Below the pieces are notes generated by a model. The model did not search any database and was not told where the DNA came from. It saw only the letters and a list, made by a program, of their open reading frames with translations. A stretch of 26,159 nt of DNA from Saccoglossus kowalevskii (lineage: Eukaryota > Hemichordata > Enteropneusta > Harrimaniidae): assembly GCF_000003605.2 (NCBI RefSeq), contig NW_003140811.1, forward strand, positions 1,237,265-1,263,423. Reading direction: 5' to 3'. A program made the position numbers and the translations under genes. This document shows, piece after piece, positions 1-10,685 of the stretch (position 1 is the stretch's first letter; each line of letters starts with the position of its first letter).

Positions 1-1059
1 AGTTACAGCGTGCAGTAATTTTGCGGTATTTTACGGGGTATTTTCATCCTACCATATTAGGAAATGCGAATTCCATATATGGAATGATAACGCGCGTAGG
101 CGTCCTCTAATAATATAAACAAACATGGCTGCCACCAGGGTTTGACCGAACTCCATACAAAGAAGTTCGCTGATTCTGTTCTAAACTTTTTAGATTTCGG
201 CATTCCCATGATTTATCCTTGGTAGGGAAAGATGTATAATAATAAGGTTATTACGAAGATACCTCAAAGTATGCACTCAGACAGTACGCTGTCGCATCGA
301 CCTCCGCTGCGCGTCGGTCGATACTGCCGCTGTACTGTATTGCTCATGTTAGAAGTTACATTGACTGTATGTACCGTGCTTACAACACGTAATTATTTCA
401 TTTGAGACAGAATGATAAGGATCAGGCTTTGCGACCAAAACAAATAGAAAACGCATTCAACTATCCTAGTTTTAAAGTTGACACGCACTAAAAGAAAATA
501 TGTTACCCGTATAAGAGTATGCTTTGTTTATTGTATTACATTACTACCACCGTGACAGCCACAGATTTGTTTAATTGTATAACAGTACCTGACGCTGTAT
601 GGTGGCTATGCTGTAATTTTCAATATAAACCAAATACATGAAATGTAATACAATGGAACGCATCGATAGCCCGGTTAGTTAGAAGTATTTCCTGTATTGG
701 TCGAAAACACTCATTCATACAATTATGTCTGAAATAAATACTGTAAAATATTTATTTTAGCTGGAATTAATTTTCACTGAAACGACTTTTTAGGTGTTTT
801 GTATGGAATTTATTGAATGCAAAATATAGGAGAAAAGATACGTTCGCAGGATTTTATTTTCACTGAATCATTCCTGAAGCGCAAATTACGAAAAGTATTT
901 TACGTATATATGATAATGCCCTACCGTAGTGTACATGCTACATACACTTCATTTCGTGCACACGTTATCAGACTGTGAAATATTGAAAATGTGTTGTTTA
1001 TTATTTACGACACAACAAGTACAAGGCCCGAGTGCATTAACTATGTTTTTTTTCTGTAG
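1..1059. other. Sequence upstream of the first recognised exon
   Basis: Probably intron of the pseudokinase gene, because the first recognised exon starts in a split codon. No convincing exon, signal peptide or membrane segment was found. The stretch contains a CpG-rich patch with an imperfect hairpin (282-337). Short open frames here have no family resemblance. Confidence 0.4.
282..337. repeat. Imperfect hairpin
   Basis: CAGTAC (282-287) pairs with GTACTG (332-337) and ATCGACC (296-302) with GGTCGAT (316-322) around a 13-base CpG-rich loop. The intervening arms (288-295 / 323-331) pair only partly. It could be a chance palindrome or a structured RNA element; no function is claimed. Confidence 0.4.
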
Positions 1060-1127
1060 AATTCTGGCAGTTCGATCTGGACGATGTCAAATTGCCTCAA
1101 GCCGAATTGTGCAAAACAAAGTGCTGG
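1060..1127 (+). CDS. Pseudokinase exon: N-lobe start, lost glycine loop
   Basis: Acceptor TTTCTGTAG ends at 1059 and donor GTACGT starts at 1128. The 22 whole codons read FWQFDLDDVKLPQ... and resemble the W-x-x-x-x-x-D-V-K-L lead-in of a tyrosine kinase N-lobe. Where G-x-G-x-x-G is expected there is C-K-T-K-C-W, without glycine. It begins with two bases of a split codon, so another exon must precede it. It is the least certain exon because it is short and divergent, but it joins the next one in phase 0. Confidence 0.6.
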
Positions 1128-4100
1128 GTACGTATGCACTTACCGTAATTTTCCACAGTTCCTATGTGCTTATCATATGTTTCCGAATTATGCTAATGAA
1201 AATCTTTGGATTCCCCAGTGTCACAATTGTGATCGTCATTTCATTTTCTTATTTTTTAAATACAAATTTCTATCTATCGTATGACATCTTATAGTATAAA
1301 TTTTAAGGTTTGAAATGCAGCAAAATCTGGCCAAAAATATTGTATCGATTGATGCGAAGGTATACACGAACAGTGAACGAGGCTGGGCGTTCTTGACATG
1401 GACGAGTCGGTGAACGTTTTATAACCAGCTTTCAACGAGACTGCTCGTTCTTGTCACAGCCGGGTCGATGACCAATGAACCAGTCATGGACGAGGCTGTA
1501 CGTTGTTGGCTTGTGGAACAGAATACCAAGCATACAGCACCCACCGTGACTCAAATGGTCTTCTTTGAAACGTATGCGCGTTTTTTTCTCAGTGGTTGCC
1601 ACCAAACTAGCAGACTAACAGAAATACCTCAACCAATAGGCGTATAAACGGTGGTACACTAAAGTATATACCCAGCATTCTCCCATATTTTAATGGCGAT
1701 TTACAAGTTTTCAAGATGAAGAACAGACAACATAAGCATGACGTACATGTCCTTGGGAAAGATTTGAGACGATTATCTGTTTCTTCTCACATTAACTGCA
1801 GGTTGTCGGATTGTCAATTCCCATAGCTGCAAAGTGGGAATAATAAACACGACCTATTTCCAAAATAACGAAGGTAATTGTTCAACCTCTAACTCTGAGT
1901 TGATGCCCCCGACAAATAGCTGTTGGTTTCGCCAATGAATGGTGAATACCTCTCATATTTGATGGTTTTGATATTTAGGTTGCGTGGCTGGGTCACTGGT
2001 TGCGGAAAGACGATGTTGTACTTAAGAAAATGAAGAAAATACAAGGAAAAGAAAACGCCCAGAACGACACATTTAGAAAGTATACAGCGTTACTTATGTA
2101 AGTCCTGGGCAACCTCCATTACAACACACCGTTATCACAGCATTAATTTAACACAAACTAAAGACTATCTTCTATGCGCGTAGTAATGACGATAATAATG
2201 ACGAAAGTTGTAATCCACGTGAGGGAAATTCAGTAAACTGCGAAGTTGCGTTACAGTAATCATCTTCGAATCGCTATATGCACTGTCCTCCTCTTTCCAC
2301 ACGTAGATCTCGCTTTCAGTCATACGTTGCAAGCCAATTTTCACAAATTACATTTTCTTTTTGCGCTGGCTATTGGCTTCTTTCAAAAAACTGCGAATGC
2401 CCCAGCGCTCATGTGGCAGCTTTTCGTCATTTTTTTAATTTACAGTGTGCAGCTTACCTGGTCACAAACCGATAGAGTGATTACATAGCGCTAACTCCGT
2501 GATTGCAATTTCTTGAAATTGAATTGAGGCGATCGCTGGAAGTAATATTTGAAATACTAAATGTCTGGAGCCGTCGGGAAAGATGCTTGACGATTTTAGT
2601 ATAAAATTGCTGAAACATAATACGATTATGATTTAGCGTTGTTTTTGTTGTTGTCGTATATCTGCTGGAGAAACACATTGCCCGGTTATTTATAATACAT
2701 TGTATCCATTGGCGGTATGATAAACTATAATACGAACCGTGGAGGTTATGCGGTTATTATTTATTGCCGTAAGCCGTGTAATATAACATGCTATTTAAAA
2801 CTGGTGTGCCTATGCAAGAACTACTTCGTGTTCGTGGGGTGAGACACGACATACTGGGTCACATACTTGTTTTACGGGGTAAAGAGATAAATTATATCAC
2901 ATAATCCACGAACAGCAAGTAAATACAAATTTAAATAGAAGTAATGATTTACCTTTAAAGCTTATACACCATGATACTTACTAAAGGTACGAATCTAATG
3001 ACAATTTTCTGAATAATCTTTCCAAAACTCATATAATTCCAGGATGTGTGACATTGGACAGTCTTTACACCTATATTTCTACACGGCTGATGTTGAAGTG
3101 ATAAGCGAAATAAACAGAAAACGAGTGTGTTAATTATTCAGATTCCAGAAATAAACATGATGGTTTGGTTTGATAATTGAAGGAAAACGTACATCCCATG
3201 CCTGAAATTACATTACATTACACCCCGACATTTCAACACCAAATGAATATCACTGCTACTGATGGGTAGACATGTATTGCCCACGCCTGGCCGCGCCCAT
3301 TCATTCTCAGAAATGTAGTATTATCGAAACCGAAATCAGCAAGTCTCGTGAGAGTGCATTATATTGCTCAGCATTAAATCGGTTGATTTCAGCGTGGGAG
3401 TTAGTTGTCAAGAAAAAAAAACACTTTTCACGTATGTTTGTAACCCACAGTATAATGCTATCTGGGGTTTGTTTGTGTTTTGAATGAAGGAAATATAGTT
3501 ATTTGATTGGTTTAACCAGCACTGTAGCTGTATATTGACTTGGCCGGCACTATCTCGCACTTGATTATTTTTTCGCACAGTAACGAGTTTGTATGGCTAC
3601 TGGGCACTCGCTGTGTTGATTGAATAGTCTTTGGGAATGATGCATTGAAATATCCACTAACACGCATTGATCTATATTTAGCAAAGCGAGCTTTATAATA
3701 GTAGATTTATGTTTCTCTTGTGACATTAAATATGATATGTTACAAACATTCCATATTGTGCTGGTAACCAACCTCTAAGTGCAATTACTGCGCAACGAGT
3801 AGCCGCGCACAGTGAAATATTAAATCCCGACAGCCCCCTCCCCTCTTCCTTCTCCCTACCCCGGCGTGCACGCATACTACAAATAATGTGGCCTATTAGA
3901 ACATTCGCCAATTATATTCATACATGTTCTGCTATTTCTATAATATTTCATCATTTAAACCTCGTATTTAATAATATGTATTCGTGTTAATTTTTCTAGG
4001 AATCTAGAACACGACAATATTGCTCGCATTTACGGCATGAGTATAAACGAACCGATCAACTACGCGGTCAGCGAGGCCGGCATATACGGTAGGTCCTCAA

Positions 4101-7100
4101 TGCATTCATTCATTCGTCAGCAAACAATCCATACCACGAAGCAACGACCCTGAAACGTTATTATTGTCAGAGCGGACAAAAAGGTATTCGGTGCAGTGTG
4201 TGTCGTCAGAACGTATTAAACAGAAATACCGCTTTTCATTTTGGAGGACCGAGATTACACCGACTAATCGTTGTCGCTGTTACATCCGCTCACCATTACT
4301 CGCTAACGAGCTTCACAGAACACAATGTCGAAAGCTATTGAATATATGTAATCGTCTGCTTTGCTTTGCTCAGGGTTCCTAGACGAATATTTGAATCAGC
4401 AAATCATCATTGAGAACGAAGAGTTGGTTGCCATGGCAACGGATGTATGTCGTGCCTTAGAATATCTGGAAAGCCAGAAAATCGTTCATAACGAGATAGT
4501 CATCGAGAACTGCATCGTCAGTGACAACAAAGTGGTGAAGCTGGCCGGGTTTCAGAGTGCCAGGTAACAACACTAAATAAACAAAAAGATAATCAATACA
4601 ATAAAAAAGGGCCATGGCAACCTGTGTATTATTTATTTTGCACTCCCACGAGGGATGGCTTATGGCCTGCGTCACTTTTGCGTGGTTGACTTGTCGACTT
4701 CAAATATATAACTGTATATTAATGTGTCATGAATGGCGCCTTGCAAATATACCATATGAAAGTCAGGTTCCCTCTCGGGACTGACTTCAGTTACGATACA
4801 CATTCTGTCCAACTAACTTAGTATTTTGTAAAGGGGGAGTAACATCAATTTCATCCGCACGATACGTTCATTCACAGATTTTAAACCTCGACATTTTATA
4901 AAGGACCTATATTTACATGGAACGAGAAACGCGGGGCGTTCACATCTACGACTTTATTTCACGACGTTGTTGTACATGCAATAAACATTGAATCTATTTT
5001 TGTTTTTTACAAAACTTGTAATCTAAAATCGGTGGTCAACGCGTCATTGTTAACTATACCCGTATCAGCAACTTGAGCTCATTGTGAAGCAGGTAGAATA
5101 AAATGACATCATCCTAAAGTTGTTAATAGCGAATCCCACTATATACCGCTCTGGTTCTCCCATATATTGAGTCAGTAGTTTGAAATTGTTGGATAGCATC
5201 GTGAGTTCTTATATTGAGTCTTTATTTTGTTATCTATACGTTGAATACATGCAGCGATCTATTCTGGATTGCAGTCAGCATGAATTTCATTGTGATTGTG
5301 AGAAAACTACGGCCCTGATTGATATTCCGCTGTGACTTCCAGTAGTAATTCCATCTCATTCCACATTCGCATGTCGTTAATGATGATAAATATCGCTAAG
5401 TGCAATTTCTATTTGTTTTATTGGCAAGAAAATAAAGGTTAAAAAACCAAGACGGGGTAGTAATTGCAAAATTAGTGAGTATAATAGTACAAACGCCGTT
5501 AGTTGCGATATGTAGCATGTAAACACTGTGTCATGCCCTCTACGTTACTCAAAGCTAGCCATGGTGCCTTAGCCTTAATATACGTGAATAGGCATGGGTA
5601 AAAATTATCTAAAACAAAAGTTGGACACAATACATATTGTTTTATTTCTGTTGCTTTATTTACCGGTAGATACGAGTGGAACAAGGACATGTTACGGATG
5701 ACGGTGGTACATAAAGTTCCCATTGCCGCACCGGAAGCCAGGAATTTGAAAGACGGTGAATCAAACGCTGGAGGGTTCAACGGAACCAGTGTGAAGTCGG
5801 ATGTATGGGCATTCGGTAAAAACAGGCACTTATTATTTCTAGGGTTGGGTAGCCGTGCTCAGACTCATCAAAATGTCTTGCTCGTTTAAATGCTTGATTT
5901 TTATTGAGGGAAGATTAAGTTGAATGAAGGCCACCCCAGGTCGTTCGCAGCTATTAACCCTGTTTTTACCATTTATCGCATTTATCTTATTTTGCATAAT
6001 AGAACACTGAAACGATATGGCTTATGTATAACGCTGACGTGTGCAAATACATTAATGCCAATCTTATTATTTTTGATAGGTCTCCTTCTATGGATCGTAC
6101 TGTCAAGAAACAACATCAACCTTCCAGGGCGAGATACGGTAAGACGACCGGTAATTGTAGCGTGTCATCAACAAACCAATTACTTCGTATTCTGCATCAC
6201 AAATTTCAGCGACATAAGTACCGAAGCTTTCGCCCACCACGCCCACGGGCATGTATAATACCCCAATAAGTTCGGGAGCGAACGAGGCCCTAACTTTAGT
6301 TCGCGGCGGATACTGTTAAATACCTGTATATAGAGGGCGCTTGTGCGTAACGGTATGGGGGTACTCTGCAATGGTTTCATCAATTTTCACATTACGTGAC
6401 TACTGTGCATTTTACAATATTGGTCCGACTATTACACTTGGATCAACATTTCTTGTTTTCCTTTTCAGATTCTTAATGGAGAGTTCTGGGACTTCCCAGA
6501 AGTTCGGTCAATGTATATGAAAGACGTCATTTGCGCATGTCTCAAGAAAGTAAGTGATTAACCCACTAATTCCCAATCCAACAATATATCAGTTGACTGT
6601 GTGGAGATCAATCAAATTAAAATTTATTAGGTAGATTCATTTGTAAAAAACAATGAACATATTTCAAATGTGCGAACGCTGCTTTTGATGTACACGAAGT
6701 TAGCGCCTTAAATAAATTAAAGTCGATATAATAACTGTGCATGATGTGAGGGAATGTACACAATGCATTGTTTGTATTCAAAAATTGTAAGTTTGGCTGA
6801 GTGTATGTATGACCAGAATATAATGACATGTTTCATTCTATTCAAAGGAACCAAAAGATAGGCCTTCGTTTAAAAGTCTACTTGGTCATCTTGAGTTTAT
6901 GATGGAAGGTCGACAAACTATCTATGGTAATTTCATACCGGACACTGCGCTAAAGGATGATGTCCGGAAAAACAAACAAGGGACTCCCGGTAAGTGAGAA
7001 TGACCCTGACCCCGTGGTTATATACCCAGACCTCATCTGGAAGCAAGCGCACTATAAATATTTTATTATTATTACTATTACTAGTACACGTGTTCTCTTT

Positions 7101-8912
7101 GCCTTTTCCCGCCGAAATGTTCACATTTTATAGTAATTTTTAGCACTTATTATATATATGACTGTATATAGTTTATAGTTTGACATTGCTTACAGTTTTA
7201 TCAAAAGTCTCAATAATGTTGATCGCCTTTCGACTCTCATAAACTGGATGTGTTAATATTCTGCTCACATGATAAGCCGATTCTGGTCGATTAATGAGAT
7301 ATAAAATCCAATTTACGTATACGTCATGTAAATTCCAACTATTTTCATAGGACATAGGTCAATTAGCCACGGGCGACAAAGTTGTTTTTAGAAACGCTAT
7401 GTTAATGTAAGAGCACGACAAAATTGCCCCTAATATAAGGGGTCTAATTACAAAAAAACATTTTTCTGATTTCAATTTGCAGAGTTCATCCGAGAACGCC
7501 GAAGACAATGGCGAAGTTGGTTTAGTAAGGTGAATTACGGTCAGGGGTCATTTAAGCGACAGTCTTCGCTACAGGACGAAAACAGCACCGAAACTAAACT
7601 GCCATGCAAACCTTGTGAAAAGCATCCCCGCATATCTGTTAGAAGATGCAGCTCTGTAAACGATCTGCCAACGCTTATTGCGTCAGAAGATGGAAAAATA
7701 TCACCCAAACTCAACAAAGCATCGTCTGACTTAAACGTTTCAAAGCCTGTGCGCGGACTACTGAATATCCCGAAAGGTAGCTCTCAAGTACCGGGGAAAA
7801 TTTACGAACTTGTGGACACAGACGAGGAGTCTAGCACTCCAACATCTTCGACTGGGTCGTTGCCAAATTTGTCTGAAATAACGCGACAGGAGGAGGTGAA
7901 TAAAATGAATCGGCGAAAGAAAAGGTCTCTCAGGAGTGGACTATTTGCTGCTCATATTTCGCTTAGTTTGGATGAAACAAGCGCACCCATTATGGAGCAC
8001 AAAAGCTTGGAAAGCGACAGCGAGGAGAGAATACGCAGCGATGGTTCAGATGGCAGTACGAAAGATGACAGTAGTAATGGGGGACACATTTCGCGGAGGC
8101 CAGAGACTCTTGATGTGTCAATATGTCGGACGAGACCACGGCGAGGCATTCTGAGACGGACGGTGACAGAAGATAGTCAGAGTGATCCTGAAGAGTTTGG
8201 GGGAGTTTGGTACACAAATGCCCGTCGGACAATAAGCAGCGAAACGACGAGTACAGAGAATAGCGAATCTTTTTCTATCATTGACAACAAGGACAGGCGG
8301 GCGTCGACCGAATCAGCCACGTCGGATGAGAGAAATTTGGATAAACGAAGAAGATCGAGTGTACTGTTAGCCGAGCTTAATCGAGCTCTAGAAGCGTTGG
8401 AGACAGCTCGATCTGTGAGATTTCAAGAAGACACCCCAGATGATGATCAAGAAATGTTTCTACAGACTATTCGGGAAGAAGAAGAGAGACGTTTGAAAGA
8501 GATAGATGAACTCTCACAAATAGTTTTGCAGCGTGTAGAAAAGGCCGAAATAAGAGCGAAAAGTGCCGAGGATGCTCGACAGTTTGCAGAATCTAAGCTT
8601 CGGCTCGCTGAACAGAAATTATCAGAGGTTATGAAAACTAAAGAAAGGCGGAAGAGCAGAGACGAACCATCGCGGTCATTCAGTGATGCGTTTGCACCAC
8701 TCGCCAGGAAACTATCTATTGGCACGCGAGATGACAGAGAACTCTCCAAGACGAAACATGAACTGGAAGCAGCGAAGAGGGACTCTGATGAAGCTAAACG
8801 ACGACTGTTTGAATCAGAGTCAAAAAGGGAGAAACTGGAAAGAGAATTGGATGAACTGAGGAGAACAGGTAGATACACTGCAAGGTTTCACGAAACGGAG
8901 TCTAATGTCTAA
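1060..8912 (+). CDS. Tyrosine-kinase-group pseudokinase with coiled-coil tail (5'-partial, 9 exons)
   Basis: Spliced coding region: 1060-1127, 1979-2097, 4000-4088, 4374-4563, 5670-5815, 6080-6138, 6469-6549, 6848-6989, 7483-8912. All junctions are GT-AG, phases agree at every join, and the frame stays open to TAA at 8910-8912, giving about 773 residues. Visible-residue numbering: beta-3 VVLK (Lys38), helix C TFRKYTALL, LEHDNIARIYG, catalytic loop HNEIVIEN (130-137), KLAGFQSAR, AAPEA (174-178), SDVWAFG (198-204), LLLWIVLS and DRPSF (254-258). Spacing and motifs are those of tyrosine kinases. The glycine loop is gone, the helix-C Glu is Tyr57, HRD is HNE and DFG is GFQ, so phosphotransfer is unlikely; a scaffold or allosteric role is inferred. 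I could not tell whether it is a receptor, because nothing upstream of the kinase fold is seen. I do not recognise the family. Confidence 0.85.
1376..1512. repeat. Degenerate tandem repeat, period 55-58 bp
   Basis: Three related starts, AACGAGGCTG (1376), AACGAGACTG (1434) and GACGAGGCTG (1489), are each followed by a CGTTCTTG- or CGTTGTTG-like stretch. The first two units also share GGTCGATGA/GTCGGTGA and AACCAG near their ends. About 2.4 copies, inside an intron of the pseudokinase gene. Confidence 0.5.
1979..2097 (+). CDS. Pseudokinase exon: beta-3 lysine and helix C
   Basis: Acceptor ATATTTAG and donor GTAAGT. It encodes VAWLGHWL...VVLKKMK, equivalent to the V-A-V-K beta-3 strand with the ATP-contacting Lys kept, then an acidic and basic linker and helix C TFRKYTALL. 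The usual helix-C Glu position aligns with Tyr. The exon ends with two bases (AT) completed by G of the next exon to give Met. Confidence 0.8.
2098..3999 (+). other. Pseudokinase intron (1.9 kb)
   Basis: The flanking exons join directly (helix C to beta-4), with the normal kinase spacing, so no exon is missing here. Open frames in both strands are short, have no recognised homology and no splice context. I see nothing else in it. Confidence 0.6.
4000..4088 (+). CDS. Pseudokinase exon: beta-4/beta-5
   Basis: Acceptor TTTTTCTAG and donor GTAGGT. It encodes NLEHDNIARIYGMS, the classic L-x-H-x-N-I-x-R-x-x-G signature after helix C, then the hinge-side strand ending SEAGIY. One base at each end belongs to split codons that match the neighbouring exons. 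Confidence 0.88.
4374..4563 (+). CDS. Pseudokinase exon: helices D/E, catalytic loop HNE, GFQ
   Basis: Acceptor TTGCTTTGCTCAG and donor GTAACA. It encodes FLDEYL, then helix E (ALEYLESQKIVH), the catalytic loop HNEIVIENCIV and VKLAGFQSA. Against H-R-D-L-A-A-R-N and D-F-G, the catalytic Asp is Glu and the metal-binding Asp is Gly. The loop Asn (residue 137) is kept. The exon is intact with no stops, which argues for an expressed protein that has lost catalysis rather than a decaying pseudogene. Confidence 0.9.
4564..5669 (+). other. Pseudokinase intron (1.1 kb)
   Basis: The exons on each side join through a split Arg codon, from QSA to YEWN. A short direct repeat of TATATTGAGTC (near 5163 and 5211) is present; otherwise nothing recognisable. 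Confidence 0.6.
5670..5815 (+). CDS. Pseudokinase exon: activation segment, APE, helix F
   Basis: Acceptor TACCGGTAG and donor GTAAAA. It encodes an activation segment beginning YEWNKDML, then VPIAAPEA (compare P-I-R-W-M-A-P-E-A of tyrosine kinases), a Gly/Asn-rich loop and TSVKSDVWAF. APE and the helix-F Asp are kept, so the C-lobe fold is probably maintained. Confidence 0.9.
6080..6138 (+). CDS. Pseudokinase exon: helix F
   Basis: A short 59-base exon between acceptor TTTTGATAG and donor GTAAGA. It completes the Gly of WAFG and encodes LLLWIVLSRNN...LPGRDT, matching the G-x-L-L-W-E-x-x-x-x-G-x-x-P-Y-P-G pattern of tyrosine kinases. Confidence 0.85.
6469..6549 (+). CDS. Pseudokinase exon: helices G/H
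   Basis: Acceptor CCTTTTCAG and donor GTAAGT, 27 whole codons. ILNGEFWDFPE...MKDVICACLKK corresponds to the L-x-x-G-x-x-x-x-x-P and M-x-x-C-W region of tyrosine kinases, with Ala-Cys in place of the usual Cys-Trp. Confidence 0.88.
6848..6989 (+). CDS. Pseudokinase exon: DRPSF and linker
   Basis: Acceptor TATTCAAAG and donor GTAAGT. EPKDRPSFKSLLGHLEFM is the last kinase helix; Arg255 is the residue that normally pairs with the APE Glu. A further in-frame stretch runs to TP before the donor. A second donor (GTAATT at 6927) would give a 63-base shorter, still in-frame exon. Confidence 0.88.
7483..8912 (+). CDS. Pseudokinase terminal exon: Ser-rich, basic and coiled-coil tail
   Basis: Acceptor TTTCAATTTGCAG. 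475 residues to TAA. It starts FIRERRRQWRSWFSK, then a polar, Ser/Thr/Asp/Glu-rich, probably disordered stretch with several R-x-x-S sites (RRCSS, KRQSS, RRRSS, RKLS). Two charged heptad-like segments follow, about 8470-8640 and 8739-8865, separated by the Ser-rich linker SRSFSDAFAPLARKLSIG. RSVRF at 8409-8423 fits the PP1-docking R-V-x-F pattern. No recognised enzymatic domain. The long intronless frame and the in-phase join to the kinase fold make coding certain; function is not assignable. Confidence 0.93.
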
Positions 8913-9422
8913 ACAAGTGATGTTCTTCTTCTTCGTAATCTTCTTCGAACTTGACCAATGGCGTCAAACAATGGAACAAATTGAAAACAGTGACTGGAAC
9001 GGTTTATTCTTAACTTTGTATCCGTCTGTGTTGACGAAGGAATATCACATACTTATTTACAATGTGTTCCACAGTACTTTTTAAAAACTTTACGTTCTAA
9101 TATTGCATATGCTACATGTTGATATGTAATGTAAATATATATAAAAATTGTGTATTGCGGTCCTTGTTATTACTACGAATCAAATGGTCTAAAATAATAT
9201 TAAATGTACATGCACAATGTGGACTTTCATATATGTATATATTCATGTATATTGGTACAGACAATACATTTGGCGGGAGAGTGTAATATATAATGTCGGG
9301 GGCACTGCAGATATCCCATCTTCAATTTATTGTGATTTTTTTTTGTGATTCAAAGTCGATGATTTCAAGCCCGATACTATTATTAAATGAGTAGCTGTAT
9401 ATATTAACACCGCATCTGTTAA

Positions 9423-9428
9423 AATAAA
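9423..9428 (+). terminator. Poly(A) signal of the pseudokinase gene
   Basis: AATAAA about 510 bases after the stop codon, followed by T-rich sequence. It is the only canonical hexamer between the stop and this point, so 8913-9445 is taken as the 3' UTR. Confidence 0.6.
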
Positions 9429-10640
9429 GCATCGTTTTTAAAAACAAACAAACGATTTACCGCACAAATTGTGACAAGTTTTTGTTTCTTTCATATTTCA
9501 ACTCATACGCGCGTCGCGCGGATTAACGTATGCCGCTGACTAATTGAGTTGTGGATTACATGTCAACTTAACATGTGTACCTGTAAATGATTGTATTTTG
9601 GGTTCTATTTTATATTTGAACATGTATTTCTTGTAAAAAGCTAACGAGAACCGTTGAGTAAAACAGGGTTGGTCATACATAGCGTGATGTGTTTTTACTC
9701 TTTGGAATGAGTGACGTGCCCAAGTGTGTGGTAATCGACGCAGTTTGTCAACGTAGAAGTATGCCTGTCAAACATTACTATAACTGGTAAATATCCACTG
9801 GGGAGAACAGTGAACGAAATTACGTTTTATTGTGTACTGTGTATCACCCTTTGAGAAACTGTCAACTAGTTAGCAATGCAAGGGCAGTTTTCTAAAACGT
9901 AATGGTAAAATAAATAATTGAACTCCTTTTATGAAAAAAGAAAATTGTGTCACCCATTGTGATGGTGATAAGTAGCATGTTATATCTGCCATAATATATA
10001 ATGATTTGATCACATCATGTTACTCGTACATAATTACAAGATATATAATATTGTATATGGATTATTTTCGTGTAGCTTATCAATACTCTCGTACATTGAA
10101 AGTCGTCTTGTTATATTTCGCGATTATGTTGCTTCGTTTGTAAATATAAGAAGAATTGAACGCAACAACAGGACTGGCCTGTCAACGCAACTGACTGAAA
10201 ATCTGAAAAAACAGTATTTGCGTTCCCAATATTAAGACCCCTATTCAAAATCACAATTTATTCATCACCATGGAAACAAGCTTATGTAACTCTTCTTTGT
10301 TATATTTTGTCCCATATTGATATGGAAACTATCACAGCATTGTAGAGTAGATGGTTCAATTCCCCCACTCTTTATTGATAATACGTAGGTAGCATGAAAT
10401 GTCTCGCAGAAACATAAATGATTGATATGTATTTTCGACTAGCCCTGAGAACACTGTATGAAGAATGAACCATTTATAGGTCGCACAGTGCGATTTAAAA
10501 ATACAACAATGTAACAACTTTCAATACATGGCTATAAGTTAGGTAATAAGGCTAATAAGTTAGGTACCCAACAGTTCAAAAATAAAAACGAGGGATATCT
10601 AGTTTATACAATCAAATAGTAACTAGTGCTAAATTCCACT

Positions 10641-10643
<3 letters not shown>

Positions 10644-10681
<38 letters not shown>
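10644..10681. repeat. (AT)19 microsatellite
   Basis: An uninterrupted AT dinucleotide run of 38 bases in the spacer. Confidence 0.95.

Positions 10682-10685
<4 letters not shown>

Noticed and set aside
929-1294. 121-codon frame on +
   Set aside because: Crosses the candidate kinase exon 1060-1127 in a different frame and its splice sites; no family resemblance.
8447-8878. 143-codon frame on the - strand
   Set aside because: Mirror of the charged coiled-coil coding sequence of the pseudokinase tail; Ser/Leu-rich antisense translation, no independent evidence.
10349-10375. GGTTCAATTCCC resembling a tRNA B box
   Set aside because: No matching T-stem, A box or acceptor stem around it.
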